A stretch of DNA of 6,976 nucleotides. Origin: UBA11612 sp963976395 (GTDB taxonomy: Bacteria; Pseudomonadota; Alphaproteobacteria; Rhodospirillales; Rhodospirillaceae). A program made the translations under genes and the position numbers. The DNA is taken from assembly GCA_963976395.1 (NCBI GenBank), contig CAXBLG010000114.1, positions 1 through 6,976 of the forward strand, read 5' to 3'. Below are positions 1 to 5,063 of the stretch, in pieces (the stretch's first letter is position 1; each line of letters starts with the position of its first letter). The notes below the pieces were generated by a model, which saw only the letters and a list, made by a program, of their open reading frames with translations, made no database searches and was not told where the DNA came from.

Positions 1-79
1 GGCACGTTGCGGACGTCGAGCAAATGATTTTGGGCCGGTAGATCCCAAAAACGGACGTTGGCCGATGCAATCGCAACCC
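1..79. other. Short flank downstream of the regulator gene, no gene seen
   Basis: This is the 3' flank of the minus-strand regulator, whose TGA is at 82-80. The only structure seen is an inverted repeat with 7-bp arms (28-34 and 44-50, TTTTGGG/CCCAAAA) around a 9-nt loop. It has no U-tract after it on either strand, so it is a poor candidate for a rho-independent terminator. The stretch is too short to judge whether another gene begins or ends beyond the window. Confidence 0.3.
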
Positions 80-1801
80 TCAGACATTCGCGATACTCCT
101 TCCATCATACCGCGCGAAGCACGATCGTAAATGCTCCATCGCGCTCTCGGGATGAGTGTGCAGCAGTAGTTGACCAGCACCCTCAACAGCAGCAACGCTG
201 ATATTAGGTTTGTCCGCAGCGAATTCTTGAGCCCACTCTATTGGACAAACCGCATCCTCAGTTCCGTTCAAATACGAAATCTCGCACTGTGTGTTCTGGG
301 GATGCATTGACCAATCACCCCACATGAACATATTGTCTCCAACAAAACCGTCGAACCCGCCCTCAGAGATCATCTCCATGCTCTCACAGACGCACTTGTG
401 AACCTCGGTGTTCTCAAGCGCTTTCACATCGCTCGGTGAGTTAGCATAAGTGCGTTTGATCATTCGTTCACGGCCTTTGACCGTGCTGAAATATGAGGCC
501 GCGGTCACCATGATGAACCTTAAGGCGGTTGGTGACGTATGCGCCGTCCTGGATATCAGCTGGAAATGTCGGGGGTATTTCTTCAGTTGCGCCTTCGACG
601 TAATAGGTACGCCCGCTGCGAATGCACAAATACCTGATACATGACCTGGATGTCTGGCAGCAGCGGCACTAGCGAATGCAACCCCGCCAGTCTGCGACAC
701 CAGCGGCCCACATTCCAGCCCGAGTTTCTTTTGGATCTCAGGGAATATATCCACCCACTCTTCCAGCCCTCGCCGCCAATCAACTGGCGGGTCGGATCGA
801 CCATAACCGGGCCGGTCAAGGCAAAGGGCCGTGAGGCCATTCTGCACCAGCAGACGCTCAAACTGGCTGGAGAATTGGTGCCCCAGCCCTAAGCCGTGCA
901 GGAAAAGAAACCGCCGCCCGTCGACTGCTCCTCGCTCATCCCCAAATAACCGTCGGCCATCACTGAGTTCAAGGCTGAACTCACGGGCCTCCAATCTTCC
1001 AGTCCGGTTGGCCTGGCCTGAGCTGCTTTGAGTAAGCATTTGAAGTTGCAAGATGACTCGCACCAGATCTTCACGGTTTGACACGCCGACCTTTGCGTAC
1101 ACAGCCTTGGCTTGAGACCGCAGCGTCTCCGTTGACCGCTCCGATGACGTTGCAATCTGAGCAAAGGTCTTTCCGTCCGCTATGTGGATGGCCGCATCCA
1201 GCTCGGCGGGGGTCAGCTCAAATTCCTCGGCCAAGAATGACGATACTGTTGGCGTCCAGATATTACCAGCCAATCGCACGATGATGTCACCACCATTGAT
1301 TTTTCCGCTGGGCTGAAAAGGCAGCCGTCGCATGACGGCTGTATGGCTTTGCTGGCTGGTGTCCGTAAAACGGACATATGCCATGCGTGTCTCCATTATC
1401 GTATGCAGTGAGAGAATTGCATCACGCAGCTTCTTCTGTTCAGCGTGAAGCGACGTAATCGAAAAAATACTCGACCGGTGACTTCCGAGTGCGCCAACCC
1501 AATTATCATTTTGAGCTGTTATGTTGCCACGCTTATCAACTATCGCAGCAGGGCTGATTTGACTGGTCACGACTTCGTTCAAGGACGAGAATCTCGAATC
1601 CTCAAATTCTAACCGCTCAAATATTGAAAGCGCTTTTTCAAGGTGGCTTTCGATCCAATGATCTTCGCCGACGCTATCAAAATACTCCACGTCCAGAGCG
1701 GCGTTCCATTCATCAATGAAACGCTCATGCTCACCTGGTTCGATGGCGGTAGCATATAATGCCTGGAGTATGCGATCTCGTCGGCTTTCCCAATCCGGCA
1801 C
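80..1801 (-). CDS. PAS-like / LuxR-type HTH / alpha/beta-hydrolase fusion regulator with a degenerate hydrolase triad
   Basis: A 573-residue cytoplasmic regulator with no signal peptide or membrane segment. Residues about 67-176 look like a PAS-type sensor (SPAAIVDKRGNITAQND). Residues 194-255 are a LuxR-type HTH (LTPAE near 196, then FAQIA, TETLRSQ and VYAKVGVSNREDLVR). Residues about 272-565 are an alpha/beta-hydrolase fold: HG at 302-303, DRPGYG at 329-334, AAAARHP at 379-385, and GTED with Asp516. The nucleophile elbow expected as G-x-S-x-G reads SQTGG (369-373), placing Thr371 at the Ser position. The expected GAGH reads GAGQ, so Gln544 replaces the catalytic His. Only the acid residue remains, so the domain probably senses a ligand rather than hydrolysing one. 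The start is GTG at 1801. An in-frame TGA lies immediately upstream, so no longer start exists, and a weak GGGGTGG precedes it. It is the last gene of the minus-strand block. Domain assignment is firm; ligand and targets are unknown. Confidence 0.88.
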   Translation of the reverse strand: MPDWESRRDRILQALYATAIEPGEHERFIDEWNAALDVEYFDSVGEDHWIESHLEKALSIFERLEFEDSRFSSLNEVVTSQISPAAIVDKRGNITAQNDNWVGALGSHRSSIFSITSLHAEQKKLRDAILSLHTIMETRMAYVRFTDTSQQSHTAVMRRLPFQPSGKINGGDIIVRLAGNIWTPTVSSFLAEEFELTPAELDAAIHIADGKTFAQIATSSERSTETLRSQAKAVYAKVGVSNREDLVRVILQLQMLTQSSSGQANRTGRLEAREFSLELSDGRRLFGDERGAVDGRRFLFLHGLGLGHQFSSQFERLLVQNGLTALCLDRPGYGRSDPPVDWRRGLEEWVDIFPEIQKKLGLECGPLVSQTGGVAFASAAAARHPGHVSGICAFAAGVPITSKAQLKKYPRHFQLISRTAHTSPTALRFIMVTAASYFSTVKGRERMIKRTYANSPSDVKALENTEVHKCVCESMEMISEGGFDGFVGDNMFMWGDWSMHPQNTQCEISYLNGTEDAVCPIEWAQEFAADKPNISVAAVEGAGQLLLHTHPESAMEHLRSCFARYDGRSIANV

Positions 1802-1833
1802 TCAAGGTCCACCCCGCTAAAATCTCACGCTGC

Positions 1834-1862
1834 ATTAGGTGCGAAGGCTATCTGGCAGTCAA
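1834..1862 (-). promoter_or_regulatory. Sigma70-like promoter of the regulator gene
   Basis: On the minus strand TTGACT (1862-1857, five of six to TTGACA) is followed after exactly 17 nt by CCTAAT (1839-1834, four of six to TATAAT). The predicted start of transcription is near 1827, about 26 nt before the GTG start codon. The -35 overlaps the end of the palindrome at 1860-1877. The spacing is ideal, but the -10 is mediocre. Confidence 0.45.
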
Positions 1863-1877
1863 GTGTCCGGGCACTTG
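1860..1877. promoter_or_regulatory. Lux-box-like 18-bp palindrome overlapping the regulator's -35
   Basis: CAAGTGTCCGGGCACTTG is an imperfect palindrome with eight of nine symmetric pairs. Its centre (1868.5) is about 42 bp upstream of the predicted start of transcription and its edge overlaps the -35 hexamer, the position classically used by LuxR-type activators. GCAGTC flanks it as a direct repeat at 1855-1860 and 1877-1882. Because the downstream gene encodes a LuxR-type HTH, autoregulation is the simplest inference. Binding is not shown. Confidence 0.4.
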
Positions 1878-1963
1878 CAGTCCAAAAGTTGGAACGCCTT
1901 TTTGAGCTAACTTTTAGCGCTATTTCAGGCTTCGCCAACTTTCCGCCCGTGCGGTACGAAGTG

Positions 1964-1975
1964 TCAGGCGCCTGA
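1964..1975. repeat. Perfect 12-bp palindrome after the last paralogue
   Basis: TCAGGCGCCTGA lies 11 nt beyond the TGA of the 1987-2442 gene on the minus strand. As RNA it could form only a short stem and has no U-tract, so it could be a weak 3' structure or a protein site. It is the clearest element in the 185-bp gap before the regulator besides the promoter and palindrome described separately. Confidence 0.25.
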
Positions 1976-1986
1976 GATTAGAACCC

Positions 1987-2442
1987 TCAAAATTTCCGAA
2001 CGGCCTGTGGGTTATCGGCAGGCTCGCAGGAGCCACTGATAATCGAAATTCGATCCACGTCGGACATATCGCAATTCTCAAACATGTCCAGTCTACGACT
2101 AAAGCGCCCAGTCGATCTGTTTACGATCATTTCAGTGCGCAGCTGGTATCGCCCTTCGTCAGGACACGCCCGGTCTGATTTACCGAAAATCATGGCTTTA
2201 ATCGCTTCTCGAGTGACTTCGCTGTTTTGAGGCTGCCAATCATTCTCAACTTCAGCATAACGCTCCACAATCGTATCACTAAAACGATAAATATACACGT
2301 CGTCCGACGGTTGGGATTCGCCAGATTCGTAGAAATAGTACGTCTCTTCTTGACACTTTATATGAGCCCATTCCTCGGCTGCGGCCGACAGACACAGAAC
2401 CGGAGAAAATGAAAATAACAGCATCCAAGTAAGTGTTTTCAA
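1987..2442 (-). CDS. Small secreted 4-Cys protein, paralogue 1 (TTG start)
   Basis: A 151-residue exported protein of unknown function. The N-terminus (MKTLTWMLLFSFSPVLC) is a signal peptide with likely cleavage after AAA (about residue 22), giving a mature start EEWAHIKC. Mature cysteines are at about 30, 93, 124 and 139, enough for two disulfides in the periplasm or outside. It shares with the two upstream paralogues W-x-x-I-x-C near the mature N-terminus, YRF, a W-x-x-Q segment, (I/V)NR-x-(T/N)-G-x-(F/Y)-S, and the tail GSCEPADNPQAVRKF. An upstream TTG at 2451 directly abuts the AGGAGG, leaving no room for initiation. The TTG at 2442 sits 9 nt after it, so I chose that start. The gap to paralogue 2 holds possible promoter and hairpin elements, so it may be transcribed separately. 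Real gene: high confidence. Function: not recognised. Confidence 0.82.
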   Translation of the reverse strand: MKTLTWMLLFSFSPVLCLSAAAEEWAHIKCQEETYYFYESGESQPSDDVYIYRFSDTIVERYAEVENDWQPQNSEVTREAIKAMIFGKSDRACPDEGRYQLRTEMIVNRSTGRFSRRLDMFENCDMSDVDRISIISGSCEPADNPQAVRKF

Positions 2443-2451
2443 TGTAATCAA

Positions 2452-2457
2452 CCTCCT
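2452..2457 (-). promoter_or_regulatory. Perfect Shine-Dalgarno AGGAGG that fixes a TTG start
   Basis: The minus strand reads AGGAGG at 2457-2452. The adjacent TTG at 2451 has zero spacing, while the in-frame TTG at 2442 has the ideal 9-nt spacing. The initiator of paralogue 1 is therefore most likely the second TTG. This is the strongest ribosome-binding site in the window, paired with a weak start codon. Confidence 0.6.
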
Positions 2458-2463
2458 GGGTAA

Positions 2464-2515
2464 AGTTTATCAGTTTATATTCGCCCAATCCCTTGTCGCA
2501 GGTCAGCACCGACAA
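2464..2515 (-). promoter_or_regulatory. Possible control region of paralogue 1
   Basis: Two elements lie just upstream of the Shine-Dalgarno site. The first is an 8-bp-period direct repeat of AGTTTAT (2464-2470 and 2472-2478), which on the minus strand contains the -10-like TATAAA (2479-2474). The second is an inverted repeat TTGTCG/CGACAA (2493-2498 and 2510-2515) with an 11-nt centre. No good -35 is found at 17 nt, so an activated promoter would be needed if this is one. Confidence 0.25.
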
Positions 2516-2526
2516 ACACTTCGGTC

Positions 2527-2550
2527 GCCTGCTTATCGGGCCAAGCAGGC
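2527..2550 (-). terminator. Hairpin just after the paralogue 2 stop codon, terminator-like but without a U-tract
   Basis: Perfect 8-bp arms, GCCTGCTT (2527-2534) and AAGCAGGC (2543-2550), enclose an 8-nt loop. On the minus strand the hairpin begins 4 nt after the TAA at 2557-2555. The sequence that follows is GACCGAAGTG, not a run of T, so intrinsic termination is doubtful. A role in mRNA 3' stability or in tuning read-through into paralogue 1 is equally possible. Confidence 0.35.
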
Positions 2551-2554
2551 AAAC

Positions 2555-3058
2555 TTAAAATGCCCGGCTAGCCTGTGGATTTTCAGTCGGCTTGCAACTT
2601 CCTTTTGTTCTCGAGGATAAACGACCTCCAGAACCGCAACCATCAAATGAATGACCAGTGGACGAATAAAACCCAGTCGCACGATTTATTGTGGTTTTGA
2701 CGCGTAAGTCCGGACAATTATTGTTTCCATATTCGGTATCGTAATTATCGACTTTCAGTTCAACAATATGATCCGTCACATTGTAGTTCGTGGGCCGTGC
2801 CAACCAGTTGCGGGATCGTGTTTCTGCATTTTGTTCTTGCCAAGAATTGCTGCGCTTAACGTACTGAGAATAGTTATCGACCGAGAATCGAACAACATGC
2901 CCCCCCACGCTTTTGTCTCGAAGGCTCCCATCTGGACGGTAAAATTCAGTTTCTATGTTGCATTCTATGTAGGTCCACTCGTCCGCGTGCGCGTAACCAC
3001 CCATGCCTAGCATGAGGATGCATGCGGTGCTCATTCCGTAGAATTTTCCAAATGCCAT
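2555..3058 (-). CDS. Small secreted 4-Cys protein, paralogue 2
   Basis: A 167-residue exported protein of unknown function. The signal peptide spans residues 1-25 with likely cleavage after AHA, leaving a mature start DEWTYIEC. The mature cysteines are 33, 115, 141 and 155, with none unpaired if two disulfides form. The middle holds VRF (56-58), a W-x-x-Q segment (73-76) and TTINRATGFYS (122-132). The tail is GSCKPTENPQASRAF (153-167), nearly identical in protein sequence to the other two copies, while the codons used differ. That points to old duplication with selection on the protein. The start ATG has AAGGA 8 nt upstream. Upstream lies a 100-bp gap after paralogue 3 with a 10-bp palindrome CAGCCGGCTG (3104-3113) and a short GAGGC/GCCTC repeat (3132-3142). 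The mature protein is rich in Asn, Ser and charged residues, with no membrane segment. A binding or inhibitor-like role is possible but unsupported. Confidence 0.85.
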   Translation of the reverse strand: MAFGKFYGMSTACILMLGMGGYAHADEWTYIECNIETEFYRPDGSLRDKSVGGHVVRFSVDNYSQYVKRSNSWQEQNAETRSRNWLARPTNYNVTDHIVELKVDNYDTEYGNNNCPDLRVKTTINRATGFYSSTGHSFDGCGSGGRLSSRTKGSCKPTENPQASRAF

Positions 3059-3158
3059 TTGTGGTTTCCTTCGTTGGAATTGTCTAAGTTGCGCATATGG
3101 GTGCAGCCGGCTGGCGCACTTTGGGTAGTCCGAGGCGGCCTCTCAGAAATCGTTACGT

Positions 3159-3677
3159 TTAAAAGGCTTGTTTTGCTTGCGGGTTTTCTGTCGGCGCGCA
3201 GGAACCCTCAATACGATACATGATACGTCGATCAGAGTTGTCGCATCGGTTCCCAATTAGAGAGTCTCCGGAATATATCCCATTTGCACGATTAATTCTG
3301 GTCGTGAACACATTGGGTATTTTTGTTGCGGGACAGTTTCCTCGGGTCAGAAGTTGTTGTTTGATTTCGATCAGTTTCGGAGTGATTGAAACAGAGCCGC
3401 TCTGCATCAACTCTCCATCTTTTGTGTAGTACTGTTTACTCTTATCGACCCACTCATTCTTACTTGCATCGTATTCAGAAATTATATTTTCATCGAAGCG
3501 ATACAACACGAGCCCCTCTTCGCTATCTTCCTTCCTCCCGCTTTCATCAACCCACGATCCTGTATATTCGCACTCTATGTAAGCTAGTCCGTTTTCTGCA
3601 GCAGCCCGCTCCGCTGCCACGCATGATACGACTACCGCCAAAACCAAATATTCAGCCATCTTATGGAAAGTGATCAT
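3159..3677 (-). CDS. Small secreted 4-Cys protein, paralogue 3
   Basis: A 172-residue exported protein and first of the three paralogues in transcription order. The signal peptide (MITFHKMAEYLVLAVVV...) probably ends after AAA at residue 27. Mature cysteines are at 36 (AYIEC), 115 (GNCP), 145 and 160 (GSC). Shared elements are LYRF (58-61), a W at 76, TTRINRANGIYS (125-136) and the tail GSCAPTENPQAKQAF (158-172). Cysteine spacing matches paralogue 2 closely (79, 30 and 15 against 82, 26 and 14 residues). The ATG is preceded by AAGGA with 9-nt spacing. An alternative ATG at codon 7 would shorten the signal peptide but has no better site. The 106-bp gap upstream carries three CAT(A/G)CAC heptamers. 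The gene could be the first cistron of a paralogue operon or a continuation of the upstream trio. Function not recognised. Confidence 0.85.
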   Translation of the reverse strand: MITFHKMAEYLVLAVVVSCVAAERAAAENGLAYIECEYTGSWVDESGRKEDSEEGLVLYRFDENIISEYDASKNEWVDKSKQYYTKDGELMQSGSVSITPKLIEIKQQLLTRGNCPATKIPNVFTTRINRANGIYSGDSLIGNRCDNSDRRIMYRIEGSCAPTENPQAKQAF

Positions 3678-3759
3678 TGGCTTAAATCCTTTTACTGGTG
3701 ATCGTAGATTTTCGGAGCTGCAAAGCTTGCCTTAAATTCAGTCTCGTTCGGCACGCCGA

Positions 3760-3782
3760 CATACACCATGCACCCCATACAC
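3760..3782. repeat. Three tandem CAT(A/G)CAC heptamers
   Basis: CATACAC (3760-3766), CATGCAC (3767-3773) and CATACAC (3776-3782) stand as near-tandem direct repeats, with a 2-nt gap before the third. They begin directly after the stop codon of the 3784-4185 gene on the minus strand and lie about 83-105 bp upstream of paralogue 3. This is a plausible binding array for a regulator of the paralogue genes, but it is short and could be chance. Confidence 0.3.
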
Positions 3783-3783
3783 T

Positions 3784-4185
3784 TCAGTCCCATTCATCAA
3801 TGTAGATGTGCACTGTCTTGTCAGATCGATCCCGCGACAGAAAATGGCGCCTGTCATCGACGGCCGCTGTCTTCGTTTCGTAGCAATACCCACCCTTGGC
3901 CATCAGGCCGAAGCCAACCTGAATATTCATCGCATCGAAAAAGGCTGTGTCGGTGTACGATCCATCGCTGCCATCATCATAAACCACGTCGCTTACAAAC
4001 AGCACGCTGTCTTCATCCGGAAACGCATTGGCGCATCTGGCATCGGTGTCAAAACATGACGCCCAATGATAGACGAACCCTTTATCTCCCCACCCACAGG
4101 CCGCTTGCGCGGTCGACGTGGAAAACAACACACTCGCCACCGCAATCGCGACGCAATTGATGACGGGTCTAACAGTTATTCGCAT
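3784..4185 (-). CDS. Small secreted 4-Cys protein, third gene of the trio
   Basis: A 133-residue exported protein of unknown function. The signal peptide (arginine-containing n-region, hydrophobic VAIAVASVLF) ends at AQA, residue 28. The mature chain starts ACGWGDKGF and has four cysteines at 30, 44, 51 and 101, consistent with two disulfides. It is acidic (SDVVYDDGSDGSYTD at 65-79) and ends HIYIDEWD. It lacks the INR and GSC...F motifs of the neighbouring paralogues, so it is a different family. Its ATG lies inside the last codons of the lipoprotein gene (17-nt overlap) with only a weak GGGCGA-like site, so translational coupling is likely. The opposite strand also has an open frame here, but this strand is preferred because of the signal peptide, cysteine pairing and overlap with an expressed-looking partner. 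Function not recognised. Confidence 0.75.
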   Translation of the reverse strand: MRITVRPVINCVAIAVASVLFSTSTAQAACGWGDKGFVYHWASCFDTDARCANAFPDEDSVLFVSDVVYDDGSDGSYTDTAFFDAMNIQVGFGLMAKGGYCYETKTAAVDDRRHFLSRDRSDKTVHIYIDEWD

Positions 4186-4450
4186 CTGTAATCGTCGCCC
4201 ATTTTCCTGGTGTTAGTTGACCACGTAAATATTGCCCTTTGGCGATCAACACGGTTTCACTGTGATTGCCGTCTATATGGTGCTGAGCCCATGATGTTGG
4301 CGTAGAACAATCGTGCACCCGCACCGTCACTGGGCGATCAAATGACACAATCAAGCTGGTTCCAGCGGATTTGACTTCATAAGCGGGAAACTGAACGGTC
4401 GTGCACCCGGCGATTATCGTGAGTATGAAAAGTGAGCCAATCGCTCTCAT
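4169..4450 (-). CDS. Small outer-membrane-type lipoprotein
   Basis: A 93-residue predicted lipoprotein. MRAIGSLFILTIIAGC carries a lipobox (IAGC) with Cys16 as the lipidation site. Thr at +2 means no inner-membrane retention aspartate, so the outer membrane is the likely location. Two further cysteines, Cys48 and the very last residue Cys93, could form one disulfide. The rest is beta-rich (SLIVSFDRPVTVRVHDC, ETVLIAKGQYLRGQL). An in-frame TTG at 4462 would add four residues, but the ATG at 4450 overlaps the upstream stop as ATGA, the usual sign of coupled translation. It also gives a standard signal peptide, so it is chosen. There is no independent Shine-Dalgarno site. It links two secreted proteins in one transcript, so a membrane anchor or partner role is a reasonable guess. 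No family is recognised. Confidence 0.75.
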   Translation of the reverse strand: MRAIGSLFILTIIAGCTTVQFPAYEVKSAGTSLIVSFDRPVTVRVHDCSTPTSWAQHHIDGNHSETVLIAKGQYLRGQLTPGKWATITDANNC

Positions 4451-4788
4451 GACCAGCCACAATAAGCCAGGCGAGTACCATCCCGTCCGTTCGCCCTGCA
4501 GCTTTTCTCATTGCCTTCCCAGTCGATGACATATTTGCATTCAAGGTCTAAATTTATGGCCTCGCAAAAGCCTTCGAAATGCGGCTCACCGCTCGGAAAA
4601 CGGTGAAAGTGTCCAGCTTCCGCGCGCAGTTCCTTCTCGCGGTCTTTTGGAGAATCAGCATTCTCGAATCCATAATAGCCCTCTCCCCAATAAGCATCAC
4701 TCCCCGAACCGATTGGATGAGCGAGTGCAATGCCGGCAGATAAGGCCATCAAGACCGCGCCAATTGTAATTGTTTTTCGAATTTGCAT
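4447..4788 (-). CDS. Small secreted 4-Cys protein, first gene of the trio
   Basis: A 113-residue exported protein. The open frame extends to an upstream ATG at 4896, but that longer form would bury the signal peptide behind 36 residues that run through the palindrome at 4842-4861. The ATG at 4788 has AGGA 8 nt upstream and begins a clean signal peptide, MQIRKTITIGAVLMALSAGI, cleaved after ALA (residue 23). The mature chain begins HPIGSGSDAYWGEGYYGF and is rich in Gly, Tyr, His and Glu. Its four cysteines (75, 84, 97, 110) sit in the C-terminal third, ending AYCGWS. Its TGA overlaps the ATG of the lipoprotein gene. The His-rich stretch (HFHRF, EPHFEGF at 60-74) hints at metal binding, which is speculative. 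It is first in the minus-strand block, so its 5' region is where the trio's promoter should lie. Confidence 0.78.
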   Translation of the reverse strand: MQIRKTITIGAVLMALSAGIALAHPIGSGSDAYWGEGYYGFENADSPKDREKELRAEAGHFHRFPSGEPHFEGFCEAINLDLECKYVIDWEGNEKSCRANGRDGTRLAYCGWS

Positions 4789-4841
4789 TTGAGCCGTCCT
4801 GGTTGATGAACGCGCATCATGCACGATGGACTTTTTAGCCG

Positions 4842-4861
4842 CATCACCCGCGCGGGTGATG
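4842..4861. repeat. Perfect 20-bp palindrome, copy 1 of a dispersed element
   Basis: CATCACCCGCGCGGGTGATG is perfectly self-complementary over all 20 positions. It sits 54-73 bp upstream of the trio's first start codon and about 200 bp upstream of the BtpA-like gene. Read as minus-strand RNA it is followed by CGGCTAAAAAG, not a T-run, so it is not an intrinsic terminator. A 17/20 match is found at 6613-6632. It could be an operator for divergent genes or a member of a genomic repeat family. Confidence 0.6.
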
Positions 4862-4900
4862 AGAAACTCTAACCGGCAAGTAGTGAGGAGAGACATCGAA

Positions 4901-5035
4901 ATGCAAAAAACCGCCCTCGCACTGGCACCAACGAAGCATGGTCATCGCCGCATGGACATGAATTGGGCCGGAGTGCAAAGAGAATGGTCGGGAACGACCT
5001 GGTTTCTACGAATTCGGAGCCTTTCTGCGCGGTAG
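4901..5035 (+). CDS. Doubtful 44-residue ORF ahead of the BtpA-like gene
   Basis: The ATG at 4901 has a good purine-rich site, GAGGAGAG, with GGAG ending 10 nt upstream. The product is 44 residues, rich in Trp and Arg (NWAGVQREW, TTWFLRIRSLSAR), with no signal peptide and no recognised family. Its TAG ends 28 nt before the BtpA-like ATG. It may be a leader peptide or upstream ORF, or a remnant. The frame of the downstream gene is also open from 4962, so a frameshifted longer N-terminus cannot be excluded. Evidence is limited to the ribosome-binding site. Confidence 0.25.
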   Translation: MQKTALALAPTKHGHRRMDMNWAGVQREWSGTTWFLRIRSLSAR

Positions 5036-5063
5036 ACTAGTTGTATTGAGATTGAGAGACTTC

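Noticed and set aside
28..50. TTTTGGG/CCCAAAA inverted repeat as terminator of the regulator
   Set aside because: No run of T follows the stem on the minus strand. It is kept only as a note in the flank entry.
1900..1920. GCTAA/TTAGC hairpin beside a T-run in the regulator's 5' gap
   Set aside because: The T-run precedes the stem on the plus strand, where no gene ends, and on the minus strand the stem is followed by TCAAAAA. It is not a terminator in either direction.
3768..4160. Plus-strand open frame of 130 codons, rich in His, Pro and Arg
   Set aside because: It lies opposite the secreted 4-Cys gene, which has a signal peptide and overlaps its upstream partner. The composition of the plus frame is typical of an antisense shadow.
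1987..4788. Known toxin-immunity, bacteriocin or CRISPR/phage defence cassette
   Set aside because: No known toxin motif, leader, repeat-spacer pattern, nuclease or recombinase can be seen. Cysteine-paired exported proteins alone do not establish such a role.
4789..4896. Upstream extension (ATG 4896) of the first trio gene
   Set aside because: It would place 36 residues before an obvious signal peptide and read through the palindromic repeat. ATG 4788 has its own Shine-Dalgarno site.
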